Part shown: positions 1 to 6,664 of the stretch, one piece after another
Position numbering within the stretch: position 1 is the stretch's first letter
Layout of the letters: each line of letters begins with the position of its first letter
Source: JBBDWZ01 sp050732575
Lineage (GTDB): Bacteria; Gemmatimonadota; Gemmatimonadetes; Longimicrobiales; RSA9
Reading direction: 5' to 3'
DNA length: 23,487 nt
Assembly (NCBI GenBank): GCA_050732575.1
Contig: JBOHRF010000056.1
Location: 1-23,487, forward strand
The notes under the pieces: generated by a model
What the model saw: the letters and a program-made list of their open reading frames with translations, nothing else
The model's database searches: none
Told to the model about the DNA's origin: nothing
Translations under genes and position numbers: made by a program

Positions 1-2
1 AG

Positions 3-434
3 ATGAACCGGCCGAAACTGCTCGACGAGCTGTTCAAGGAACTGGTGGAACAACATATCCAGGCCCCCGTATTCATTGTCGATCACCCGCGCGAGCTGTC
101 GCCGCTGGCCAAACCCAAGCGCGGCAACCCGACCGTGGTGGAACGCTTCGAGCTGGTCGCGATGGGTCGGGAATTGGCCAATGCGTTCAGCGAATTGAAC
201 GATCCCATCGATCAGCGCGAGCGCTTCGAAGCGCAGGCCGCGCTGCGTGCTGCCGGTGACGCGGAGGCCCAGATGCTGGACGAGGATTACCTGCGCGCAT
301 TGGAATACGGCATGCCACCCACGGGTGGCGTCGGTATCGGCGTTGACCGGCTGGTCATGCTGCTGACTGATCAACCGTCCATTCGCGATGTGATTCTGTT
401 TCCCACCATGCGGCCTGAGCAGATCGGCGCATGA
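3..434 (+). CDS. lysS: Lysyl-tRNA synthetase, class II (C-terminal part, 5' end outside window)
   Basis: This is the last 143 residues of a class II lysyl-tRNA synthetase, which charges tRNA(Lys) with lysine in the cytoplasm. The visible part is the C-terminal end of the catalytic domain. It includes class II motif 3, with the run GGVGIGVDRLVMLLTDQPSI followed by RDVILFPTMRPE, which is close to invariant in bacterial LysS. The PVFIVDHPRELSPLAKP segment near the start also matches the family. Intact proteins are about 500 residues, so roughly 350 residues lie upstream of the window. The reading frame is open from the window edge, and the ATG at position 3 is internal, not the start. The stop overlaps the next start as ATGA, which implies translational coupling to the LolC-type permease. 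Confidence 0.97.
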   Translation: MNRPKLLDELFKELVEQHIQAPVFIVDHPRELSPLAKPKRGNPTVVERFELVAMGRELANAFSELNDPIDQRERFEAQAALRAAGDAEAQMLDEDYLRALEYGMPPTGGVGIGVDRLVMLLTDQPSIRDVILFPTMRPEQIGA

Positions 435-1681
435 AACGACTCGAATGGTTCATTGCTCGCCGCTACCTGGCCTCGCGAAGGAAGGGTCGATTTCTTTCGC
501 TCATCACGATCATTGCCGTGGGCGGCGTATTCCTGGGTGTCATGGCGCTCATCACGGTGATCGCGGTCATGACCGGGTTGCAGCAGGACTTGCGCAGCAA
601 GATCCTGGGCACGAACCCGCACGTGTACGTGTTCCAGTTTGGCGGCCAGGGCTTTCGCCTCCAAAACTGGCGCGCTGTGATGGATAGCCTGGCCACGATA
701 CCTGGCATCGTGACCATGCAGCCGTTCATCATGACGCAAGCGGGTGTGATGGGCAGCGGCCTGGCGACGTCGGGCATGTTGTACGGCATCCAGGTCGATT
801 CGACGCGCCCTCCGCTCAACGACATCGAACGACAAATCCGCGCGGGCGAGCTCAAGCTGCGGCCCACGCAGAGCGGCCATCCGGGCCTGGTCGTCGGCTT
901 TCGGCTGGCAGATCGGCTGACCGCAGGGTTGGGCGACGAAGTGCAGATGATCTCGTTCGAGAACATCAAGTCGGACCCGCTCGGGAACCTGATTCCCATT
1001 GTTCGCAAATTCGAGATCACGGGCGTATTCCGTACGGGCATGTACGAGTTCGACAATGAGTTCATGTATACCGAGCTGGCGCCCGCGCAGGATTTGCTCT
1101 CGATAACGGATCCGACCGAGGTAGGCGGCATTGCGATCAACGTGAAAGAGCCGTGGCATGTGGAGGCCGTGCGCGCTCGCATCGATGAGCGGCTCGGCTT
1201 TGGCTACCGCACCGACGACTGGAAGAGTTTGAACGGCGCGCTGTTCGAAGCCTTGAAGCTGGAGAAGATGGCCATGGCGGTCATCCTCTTCCTGATTGTA
1301 CTGGTGGCTGCCTTCAACATCATCAGCACCCTGATCATGGTGGTGACCGACAAGACGCGTGAGATCGGCATTCTGAAATCCATGGGGCTGACCGGGGGCA
1401 GTGTACTGCGCGTGTTCATACTGCAGGGTGTGACCATTGGTGTGATCGGCACGTCACTGGGCGTGGCCGGTGGCCTGGCCCTCACCTGGCTGATCGATCG
1501 TTACGATCTCATCTCGCTGCCCGGCGACGTGTATTTCATCGATCAGCTTCCGGTGGCACTGGATCCGCTGGACCTGGTGCTCATCATTTTGACCAGCCTG
1601 CTGATCGCGTTCACGGCCACCATCTATCCGGCGCGCCAGGCCTCCCAGCTGCTGCCCGTCGAAGCGATTCGCCATGAGTGA
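431..1681 (+). CDS. lolC: Lipoprotein-releasing ABC transporter permease (LolC/LolE family)
   Basis: This 416-residue inner-membrane permease extracts outer-membrane lipoproteins from the inner membrane and hands them to LolA. It has the MacB-like periplasmic core plus FtsX domain layout of LolC/E. A first membrane segment lies at about residues 20-48. A large periplasmic domain follows to about 275. Three more segments lie near 280-305, 325-352 and 380-400, with the cytoplasmic coupling motif TDKTREIGILKSMG between segments 2 and 3. The length matches LolC/LolE (about 400-415). Only one permease gene is present before lolD, so it may act as a homodimer or as a LolF-type hybrid, unless a second permease lies elsewhere. 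The start overlaps the lysS stop (ATGA), and the stop overlaps the lolD start by 8 bp. Confidence 0.93.
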   Translation: MKRLEWFIARRYLASRRKGRFLSLITIIAVGGVFLGVMALITVIAVMTGLQQDLRSKILGTNPHVYVFQFGGQGFRLQNWRAVMDSLATIPGIVTMQPFIMTQAGVMGSGLATSGMLYGIQVDSTRPPLNDIERQIRAGELKLRPTQSGHPGLVVGFRLADRLTAGLGDEVQMISFENIKSDPLGNLIPIVRKFEITGVFRTGMYEFDNEFMYTELAPAQDLLSITDPTEVGGIAINVKEPWHVEAVRARIDERLGFGYRTDDWKSLNGALFEALKLEKMAMAVILFLIVLVAAFNIISTLIMVVTDKTREIGILKSMGLTGGSVLRVFILQGVTIGVIGTSLGVAGGLALTWLIDRYDLISLPGDVYFIDQLPVALDPLDLVLIILTSLLIAFTATIYPARQASQLLPVEAIRHE

Positions 1682-2438
1682 AGCTCCCGCTCCTCGCCCT
1701 GAGGCCCGCGCCCCTCTGGCAACACCAAAACAAGGAGTCATGACCGGCGCCAGCGCCGCGTTAATTGGGCACGCGCTGTACCGAATTTACAGGCAGGAAG
1801 ATGGCAGTGAACTCCGCATCCTCGAGGGGGTAGAGATCGCAGTTGCCCCCGGGGAAGCCGTAGCGATCGTCGGTGCCAGCGGCTCGGGCAAATCCACGTT
1901 GTTGCATTTGCTGGGCGGATTGGATCGGCCTACGTCCGGAGAGGTGATTCTGGCCGGCCGATCGCTTTCCGGCCTGAGCGACCGCGAGCTGGCCGAGATA
2001 CGCAATCAACGTATCGGCTTCGTTTTTCAGTTCCATCATTTACTGCGCGAGTTCACAGCGCTCGAGAATGTGATGATGCCGTTGCGGATTGGGGGTCACC
2101 CGACAGGCGAGGCTGAGGCGCGCGCACACACGCTTCTTTCTGAGGTCGGACTGGCCCAACGCATCACGCACAAACCTTCGCAGCTGAGCGGGGGCGAACA
2201 GCAGAGAGTGGCGGTGGCGCGTGCGCTGGCCTGCTCACCCAGTCTGGTCATAGCGGACGAGCCAAGCGGCAACCTGGACACGCACACGGCAGAGCAGCTG
2301 CATGATCTGTTTTTCCGACTGCGTAACGAGCATGGCATTGCGCTGGTACTGGCCACGCACAACCGCGAACTGGCTGATCGCGCCGACCGGATCATGCAGT
2401 TGAAAGAAGGACAGCTGAAGAGCTTTTACCCGGCCTGA
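1674..2438 (+). CDS. lolD: Lipoprotein-releasing ABC transporter ATP-binding protein
   Basis: This cytoplasmic ATPase subunit powers the upstream Lol permease. The ABC motifs are complete: Walker A GASGSGKS at residues 67-74, a Q-loop in FVFQFHHLL, the signature LSGGEQQRVAVARAL, Walker B SLVIADEPSGNLD, and the H-loop in VLATHNRE. FHHLLREFTALENVMMP is typical of the LolD/MacB-type subfamily. Two starts are possible. ATG 1674 overlaps the permease stop by 8 bp. ATG 1740 would drop 22 proline/alanine-rich residues and has AAGGAG only 2 nt upstream, closer than usual. The 1740 start gives a protein of 232 residues, nearer the normal LolD length of about 230, so the 254-residue call may be slightly long. 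A 4-nt gap separates it from mcsA. Confidence 0.95.
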   Translation: MSEAPAPRPEARAPLATPKQGVMTGASAALIGHALYRIYRQEDGSELRILEGVEIAVAPGEAVAIVGASGSGKSTLLHLLGGLDRPTSGEVILAGRSLSGLSDRELAEIRNQRIGFVFQFHHLLREFTALENVMMPLRIGGHPTGEAEARAHTLLSEVGLAQRITHKPSQLSGGEQQRVAVARALACSPSLVIADEPSGNLDTHTAEQLHDLFFRLRNEHGIALVLATHNRELADRADRIMQLKEGQLKSFYPA

Positions 2439-2442
2439 ACCC

Positions 2443-2937
2443 ATGCTTTGCGACGACTGCGGCGAAAACGAGGCGATCCTGCACCTCACATCGATTGAGA
2501 ACAACCAGATCAAGAGTTCTCATTTGTGCGAGACGTGTGCTGCGGCGCGTGGCCTGGAGCCGGGAGTCGGCACGGGCAACGTACCGCTCACGGATTTCCT
2601 GGCGCAGATGGGCCGGGTCGGCGATGCCAGTCAGGTGGGAGGTCCCTGTCCGTATTGTGGTTTGAAGCTGGAAGAGTTCAAGAAAACAGGCCGGCTGGGC
2701 TGTTCTCAGTGTTTCGTTGCGTTCGAGCCGCATCTGCGGTCTTTGCTCCGTCGCCTGCACGGCGGCACCCAGCACATTGGCAAAGTTTATCTGCCCCCCA
2801 ACCCGAGCCTGGCGCAGAAAGAAGAGCGGCTGGCCGGGCTGCGGCGTAAGTTAAGCAAGGCGGTCGAGAGCGAGGACTTCGAGCGGGCCGCCCAAATCCG
2901 GGATCTCATCAAGTCATTGGAGGGCGCGGCCGGATGA
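2443..2937 (+). CDS. mcsA: McsA, zinc-binding activator of protein-arginine kinase McsB
   Basis: This 164-residue protein has the McsA architecture. There are four zinc-knuckle CxxC pairs: C3/C6, C29/C32, C69/C72 and C87/C90. A basic linker HGGTQHIGKVYLPPNP follows, and a C-terminal UVR (UvrB/UvrC) helical hairpin lies at about residues 125-160 (SEDFERAAQIRDLIKSLE). In Firmicutes, McsA binds and stimulates McsB, is redox- and metal-sensitive through its cysteines, and links the kinase to ClpC. The start is the ATG 4 nt after lolD. The stop overlaps the mcsB start as ATGA, as in Firmicutes ctsR-mcsA-mcsB-clpC operons, but no ctsR is adjacent; the genes upstream encode the Lol transporter. Confidence 0.93.
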   Translation: MLCDDCGENEAILHLTSIENNQIKSSHLCETCAAARGLEPGVGTGNVPLTDFLAQMGRVGDASQVGGPCPYCGLKLEEFKKTGRLGCSQCFVAFEPHLRSLLRRLHGGTQHIGKVYLPPNPSLAQKEERLAGLRRKLSKAVESEDFERAAQIRDLIKSLEGAAG

Positions 2938-4034
2938 TGGACGTGACGGCGCTGGCCGACTTTGGCCTCGGTTGGCTCGAGGGCAGCGGGCCGCATTCCG
3001 ATATCGTCCTGTCTACGCGCGTGCGATTGGCGCGTAATCTCCAGGCCCACGCATTTGCACCCCGCATTCGCGACGCCGAGCGGGTCCAGATTTTGGACCA
3101 AGTCCGGCAAGTGGCCGAGCGGCATACCGCGCTGCAGGGCGGCATCTCATTAGATCTCAATGCGTTGTCTCCGCTTTCTCGACGAATTCTTCACGAGCGT
3201 CACCTGATCTCCCGCGAGTTGTCTGGCGCTGAAACCGGCACCGCGCCGCACGCCGGGGCCGGCCTGATTCTCGGTCCGCGCGACACGTTGGGTGTCATGG
3301 TGAACGAGGAGGATCACCTCCGGCTGCAAGCACTTTTTTCCGGCCTCTGCTTGAGCCTTGCCTACCAACGCGTTGACCGGCTGGACGAGGAGCTGGGTGA
3401 CCAGCTGCCTTACGCGTACCACCAGGAATTCGGCTTCCTGACCAGCTGCCCTACCAACGTCGGCACGGGGCTGCGCGCTTCGATTCTGGTGCATTTGCCC
3501 GGTCTGGTACTAACGAAAGAGATCGGCAAGGTGTTACAAGGGATAAGCCAGGTGGGACTAACGTTCCGTGGGCTGTATGGCGAAGGGTCCGAAGTAGTCG
3601 GAAATTTCTTTCAGATCTCGAACCAGACCACGCTGGGCAAGGGTGAGGAGGATTTGCTCGAACACCTGGAGAAAATCGTGGCCCAGGTGATCCATCTCGA
3701 GCAACAGGCACGACAGGTGCTCATGCGGGATGCACCGGCAGTGATCGAGGACAAGATCTGGCGGGCATATGGCTTGTTGCGTTACGCGCGCTCGCTTTCC
3801 TTCGAGGAAGTGATGAATCTGCTGAGCGGTGTGCGACTGGGTCTTTCCACGAACATCCTAAATGGGCTTCGTGTATACACGTTGAACAAGATCATGATCT
3901 ACGCGCAGACCGCGCACCTGGAGCAGGCCGCCGGTCGCACGTTGAGCGACGCGGAGAGTGATTTGCATCGAGCCACCTATGTGCGGCGGGTTCTGGCCGC
4001 CGAGGGTCACGTTGCTACCGAGGCGGGAACGTGA
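2934..4034 (+). CDS. mcsB: McsB, protein-arginine kinase
   Basis: This 366-residue kinase (B. subtilis McsB is about 363) phosphorylates arginine side chains with ATP and so marks proteins for ClpC:ClpP. Phosphagen-kinase-fold motifs are present: STRVRLARNLQ near residue 23, NEEDHLRLQ, the catalytic-Cys loop SCPTNVGTGLRAS with C172 (equivalent to Cys167), and RGLYGEGSEVVGNFFQISNQ. It lacks the N-terminal substrate domain of creatine/arginine kinases, as expected for McsB. The C-terminal allosteric phosphoarginine motif, normally RDxxRA, reads SDLHRA at 342-347, so its first Arg is replaced. The start ATG lies in the mcsA stop overlap; a second ATG would fit 3 nt later. The stop overlaps an Arg-rich small frame as TGATG. 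Confidence 0.97.
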   Translation: MMDVTALADFGLGWLEGSGPHSDIVLSTRVRLARNLQAHAFAPRIRDAERVQILDQVRQVAERHTALQGGISLDLNALSPLSRRILHERHLISRELSGAETGTAPHAGAGLILGPRDTLGVMVNEEDHLRLQALFSGLCLSLAYQRVDRLDEELGDQLPYAYHQEFGFLTSCPTNVGTGLRASILVHLPGLVLTKEIGKVLQGISQVGLTFRGLYGEGSEVVGNFFQISNQTTLGKGEEDLLEHLEKIVAQVIHLEQQARQVLMRDAPAVIEDKIWRAYGLLRYARSLSFEEVMNLLSGVRLGLSTNILNGLRVYTLNKIMIYAQTAHLEQAAGRTLSDAESDLHRATYVRRVLAAEGHVATEAGT

Positions 4035-4144
4035 TGAAGGCGAGCCGGGGAACGAGCACAGGCCGACGCGAGTTTTCAGTAAACACGGACCAGCGTAACC
4101 TTCACGGGAGGAAGTCGGGGCGACCCGCAACGAGGAATCCATGA
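4034..4144 (+). CDS. Possible small Arg-rich protein bridging mcsB and clpC (36 aa)
   Basis: I do not recognise a family. The gap between mcsB and clpC is one uninterrupted 36-codon frame. Its ATG overlaps the mcsB stop (TGATG, 4032-4036) and its TGA overlaps the clpC start (ATGA, 4141-4144). An SD-like AGGCGG lies at 4021-4026, 7 nt before the ATG. The product would be soluble and very basic, with seven arginines (5, 11, 12, 21, 26, 30, 34), two lysines and two acidic residues, starting MKASRGTSTGRR. Third-position GC is about two thirds, and AGG and CGA codons are frequent, which is less typical of the neighbours and lowers confidence. It could be a real coupled small protein, a leader frame that couples clpC translation to mcsB, or chance. 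Confidence 0.3.
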   Translation: MKASRGTSTGRREFSVNTDQRNLHGRKSGRPATRNP

Positions 4145-6615
4145 ATTACAACTTCACCGACCGGGTCCGCAAAGTACTGGCGATGGCGCGCGAGGAAGCG
4201 ATCCGTCTCCAGCACGACTACGTCGGCACGGAGCATATACTCCTGGGGCTGATTCGCGAGGGTGAAGGAGTCGCGGCGGCCGTGTTAATGAATCTGAACG
4301 TGGACCTGGAGCAGATTCACGAGCGCATCGAGGAATCGGTGCGCAAGGGCAAAGCGACCATTGCGTTGGGCGAGCTGCCCTACACTTCGCGCGCCAAGAA
4401 GGTGCTGGAGTATGCGATGGCAGAGGCGCGCGAGCTGAATCACTCCTATGTGGGCACCGAGCATCTGCTCCTCGGTTTGTTGCGCGAAGAGAAGGGCATT
4501 GCTGCGCAGGTACTCAACTCGTTGGGTGTTTCACTGGAAGAAGCTCGGGCCGAAACGCTCAAGCTGCTGGGTAGTGACGTGAATCCGAGTCAACCCTCGA
4601 GCACGGGCGGTGGCAGCGCGCCGGCGCCCAAGGGAGAGAAAAAGTCCAAGACACCGGCGCTCGACCATTTCTGCCGCGACCTTACGGAGCTGGCGCGCGA
4701 GAACAAGCTGGACCCAACCATTGGCCGCGCCAAAGAGATCGAGCGCGTGATGGAAGTGCTGTCCCGGCGCAAGAAGAACAATCCGGTTTTGATTGGTGAG
4801 CCGGGTGTGGGCAAGACGGCCATTGTAGAAGGATTGGCGCAGCTGATCGCCAAGGGTGAAGTGGCGGACAGCCTCAAGGATCATCGCGTCCTGGCGCTGG
4901 ATATGGCGGCCGTGATTGCGGGCACGAAATATCGCGGCCAGTTCGAGGAACGGTTGAAGGCGATCATGAATGAGATCGCCCAGAACAAGAACATCATCCT
5001 GTTCATTGACGAGCTGCACACCCTGGTGGGCGCAGGCGCTGCTGAAGGTGCCATCGATGCATCCAACATGCTGAAGCCGGCGCTGGCGCGCGGTGAGCTG
5101 CAATGCGTGGGCGCCTCCACCCTGAACGAGTACCGCAAATACATCGAGAAGGACGGCGCACTCGAGCGCCGTTTCCAGCCCATCATCATCGATCCGCCGA
5201 CGGTCGACGAGGCCATCGAGATCTTGAAGGGTCTGCGCAAGCATTACGAGGATCACCACAAGGTGGTGATCCCGGACGACACCTTGATCACGGCTGCGCG
5301 TCTTTCCGAGCGCTACATCACGGATCGGTTCCTGCCCGACAAGGCCATCGATGTAATCGATGAGGCAGGCGCGCGCGCGCGTTTAGCCACGCAGGTACCG
5401 CCGCCCGAAGTTGCCGATTTGAAGGATCAGCTGGTGGATCTGGCTGGCGATAAGGATTCCGCGATTCGCGATCAGGACTTTGAGCGAGCTGCCGAGTTGC
5501 GTGACTCCGAGCGCGAGCTGCAGTCGGAAATCCGGCGCAAGCAAGAGCAGTGGGAGCAGGAGCGCAAGAATCACCGTCCTGTGATCAATGAGGATGACAT
5601 CGGCTTCATTGTGAGCCGCTGGACCGGCATTCCAGTGACGCGTTTGCGCGAAGCCGAGACCGAACGCCTGGTGCGCATGGAAGACGAACTGCACCAGCGC
5701 GTGGTGGGTCAGGAAGAGGCAATCAAGGCGATCAGCCGCGCCATTCGGCGCAGCCGCGCCGGCCTGAAGGACCCGCACCGGCCTATCGGCAGTTTCATCT
5801 TCAGCGGCCCGACCGGTGTAGGTAAAACCGAGTTGGCGCGCGCACTGGCCGAGTTCCTGTTCGCCGATCGCGATGCGCTGATCCGCGTGGACATGAGCGA
5901 ATACATGGAAAAATTCTCTGTGTCCCGGCTCATTGGCGCACCGCCCGGATACGTGGGGTATGAGGACTCGGGCACGCTCACCAAGGCCGTGCGGCGCCGC
6001 CCCTACTCGGTGGTGCTGTTGGACGAGATCGAGAAAGCGCATCCGGACGTCTTCAACATCCTGCTGCAGGTGTTGGATGAGGGTCGGCTCACGGACAACT
6101 ACGGCCGTGTGATCGACTTCAAGAACACGGTGCTGATCATGACCTCGAACTTGGGCGCCCGTGACATCAGCAAGGGTGGCAAGACGCTGGGCTTCCATCA
6201 GCGCACCGAGGAGAGCCAGTACGAGGTGATGCGCAACCGCGTGCGGGACGAAATCGAGCGGGCCTTCAACCCCGAGTTTCTGAACCGCGTGGATGACATC
6301 ATCGTCTTCCACCCGCTGTCCATCGAACAAATTGGCCAGATCGTGCATCTCATGCTCAAGGAAGTGCACAACCGACTGGTCGAAGAGGGTCTCAAACTGC
6401 GGGTCACGGAAGCGGCGTTGAAGTTCCTGATCGACAAGGGGTACGATGAGAAGTTCGGAGCGCGGCCACTACGCCGCGCCATCCAGCGCTTCATTGAGGA
6501 TCCGCTCTCCGAGAAGATCCTGGGCTCGGAGTTTGCGCGCGGGGACGAAATCGAAGTTGATGTGGCCGCCGATGGGCAGGTTCTGGAATTCCGCGCGTTG
6601 TCGGCCAAGGCGTGA
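4141..6615 (+). CDS. clpC: ClpC, AAA+ unfoldase subunit of the Clp protease
   Basis: This 824-residue HSP100 unfoldase feeds proteins to ClpP. The N domain (1-145) has two Clp-N repeats, each with GTEH; the glutamates E31 and E107 correspond to the phosphoarginine-binding Glu residues of B. subtilis ClpC. AAA-1 has Walker A GEPGVGKT (219-226) and Walker B ILFIDE (D290, E291). The ClpC-type M/UVR domain lies at about 440-490 (DQDFERAAELRDSEREL). AAA-2 has GPTGVGKT (556-563) and VVLLDE (D628, E629). A ClpP-docking LGF tripeptide is at 683-685, so it should partner ClpP, which is not in this window. A purine-rich GAGGAA stands 3 nt before the ATG. I saw no CIRCE or CtsR heptad repeat upstream. 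Confidence 0.98.
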   Translation: MNYNFTDRVRKVLAMAREEAIRLQHDYVGTEHILLGLIREGEGVAAAVLMNLNVDLEQIHERIEESVRKGKATIALGELPYTSRAKKVLEYAMAEARELNHSYVGTEHLLLGLLREEKGIAAQVLNSLGVSLEEARAETLKLLGSDVNPSQPSSTGGGSAPAPKGEKKSKTPALDHFCRDLTELARENKLDPTIGRAKEIERVMEVLSRRKKNNPVLIGEPGVGKTAIVEGLAQLIAKGEVADSLKDHRVLALDMAAVIAGTKYRGQFEERLKAIMNEIAQNKNIILFIDELHTLVGAGAAEGAIDASNMLKPALARGELQCVGASTLNEYRKYIEKDGALERRFQPIIIDPPTVDEAIEILKGLRKHYEDHHKVVIPDDTLITAARLSERYITDRFLPDKAIDVIDEAGARARLATQVPPPEVADLKDQLVDLAGDKDSAIRDQDFERAAELRDSERELQSEIRRKQEQWEQERKNHRPVINEDDIGFIVSRWTGIPVTRLREAETERLVRMEDELHQRVVGQEEAIKAISRAIRRSRAGLKDPHRPIGSFIFSGPTGVGKTELARALAEFLFADRDALIRVDMSEYMEKFSVSRLIGAPPGYVGYEDSGTLTKAVRRRPYSVVLLDEIEKAHPDVFNILLQVLDEGRLTDNYGRVIDFKNTVLIMTSNLGARDISKGGKTLGFHQRTEESQYEVMRNRVRDEIERAFNPEFLNRVDDIIVFHPLSIEQIGQIVHLMLKEVHNRLVEEGLKLRVTEAALKFLIDKGYDEKFGARPLRRAIQRFIEDPLSEKILGSEFARGDEIEVDVAADGQVLEFRALSAKA

Positions 6616-6632
6616 AACGACAAACAAAAATA

Positions 6633-6664
6633 ATGGGTTACGGCTCTTGATGGTCACGTTTTGA
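6633..6664 (+). promoter_or_regulatory. Two mini-ORFs chained by TGATG into the bamA start
   Basis: The A-rich leader after clpC has no Shine-Dalgarno sequence. It holds ATG 6633 encoding MGYGS with stop TGA 6648-6650. That stop overlaps ATG 6650 encoding MVTF with stop TGA 6662-6664, which in turn overlaps the bamA ATG at 6664. Each junction is TGATG, the geometry of termination-reinitiation. A regulatory role is inference; the frames are very short and could be accidental. Confidence 0.3.

Noticed and set aside
371..1159. 262-codon minus-strand frame opposite the lolC gene
   Set aside because: It is His/Arg-rich shadow sequence opposite a conserved permease.
4073..4101. Possible sigma70-type promoter (TTTTCA, 17-nt spacer, TAACCT) before clpC
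   Set aside because: The spacing is ideal but only 4/6 and 3/6 consensus bases match, which is near chance, and it lies within the possible Arg-rich frame.
4035..4140. CIRCE or CtsR operator upstream of clpC
   Set aside because: I looked for the CIRCE inverted repeat and for GGTCAAA-type CtsR heptads and found neither.
5368..5381. Alternating GC tract in clpC as Z-DNA-prone or repeat element
   Set aside because: It encodes the Ala-Arg-Ala-Arg stretch after DEAG in ClpC and is explained by codon use in a GC-rich gene.
5383..6369. 328-codon minus-strand frame inside clpC
   Set aside because: It lies wholly within the second AAA+ domain of ClpC and has no coherent protein features.
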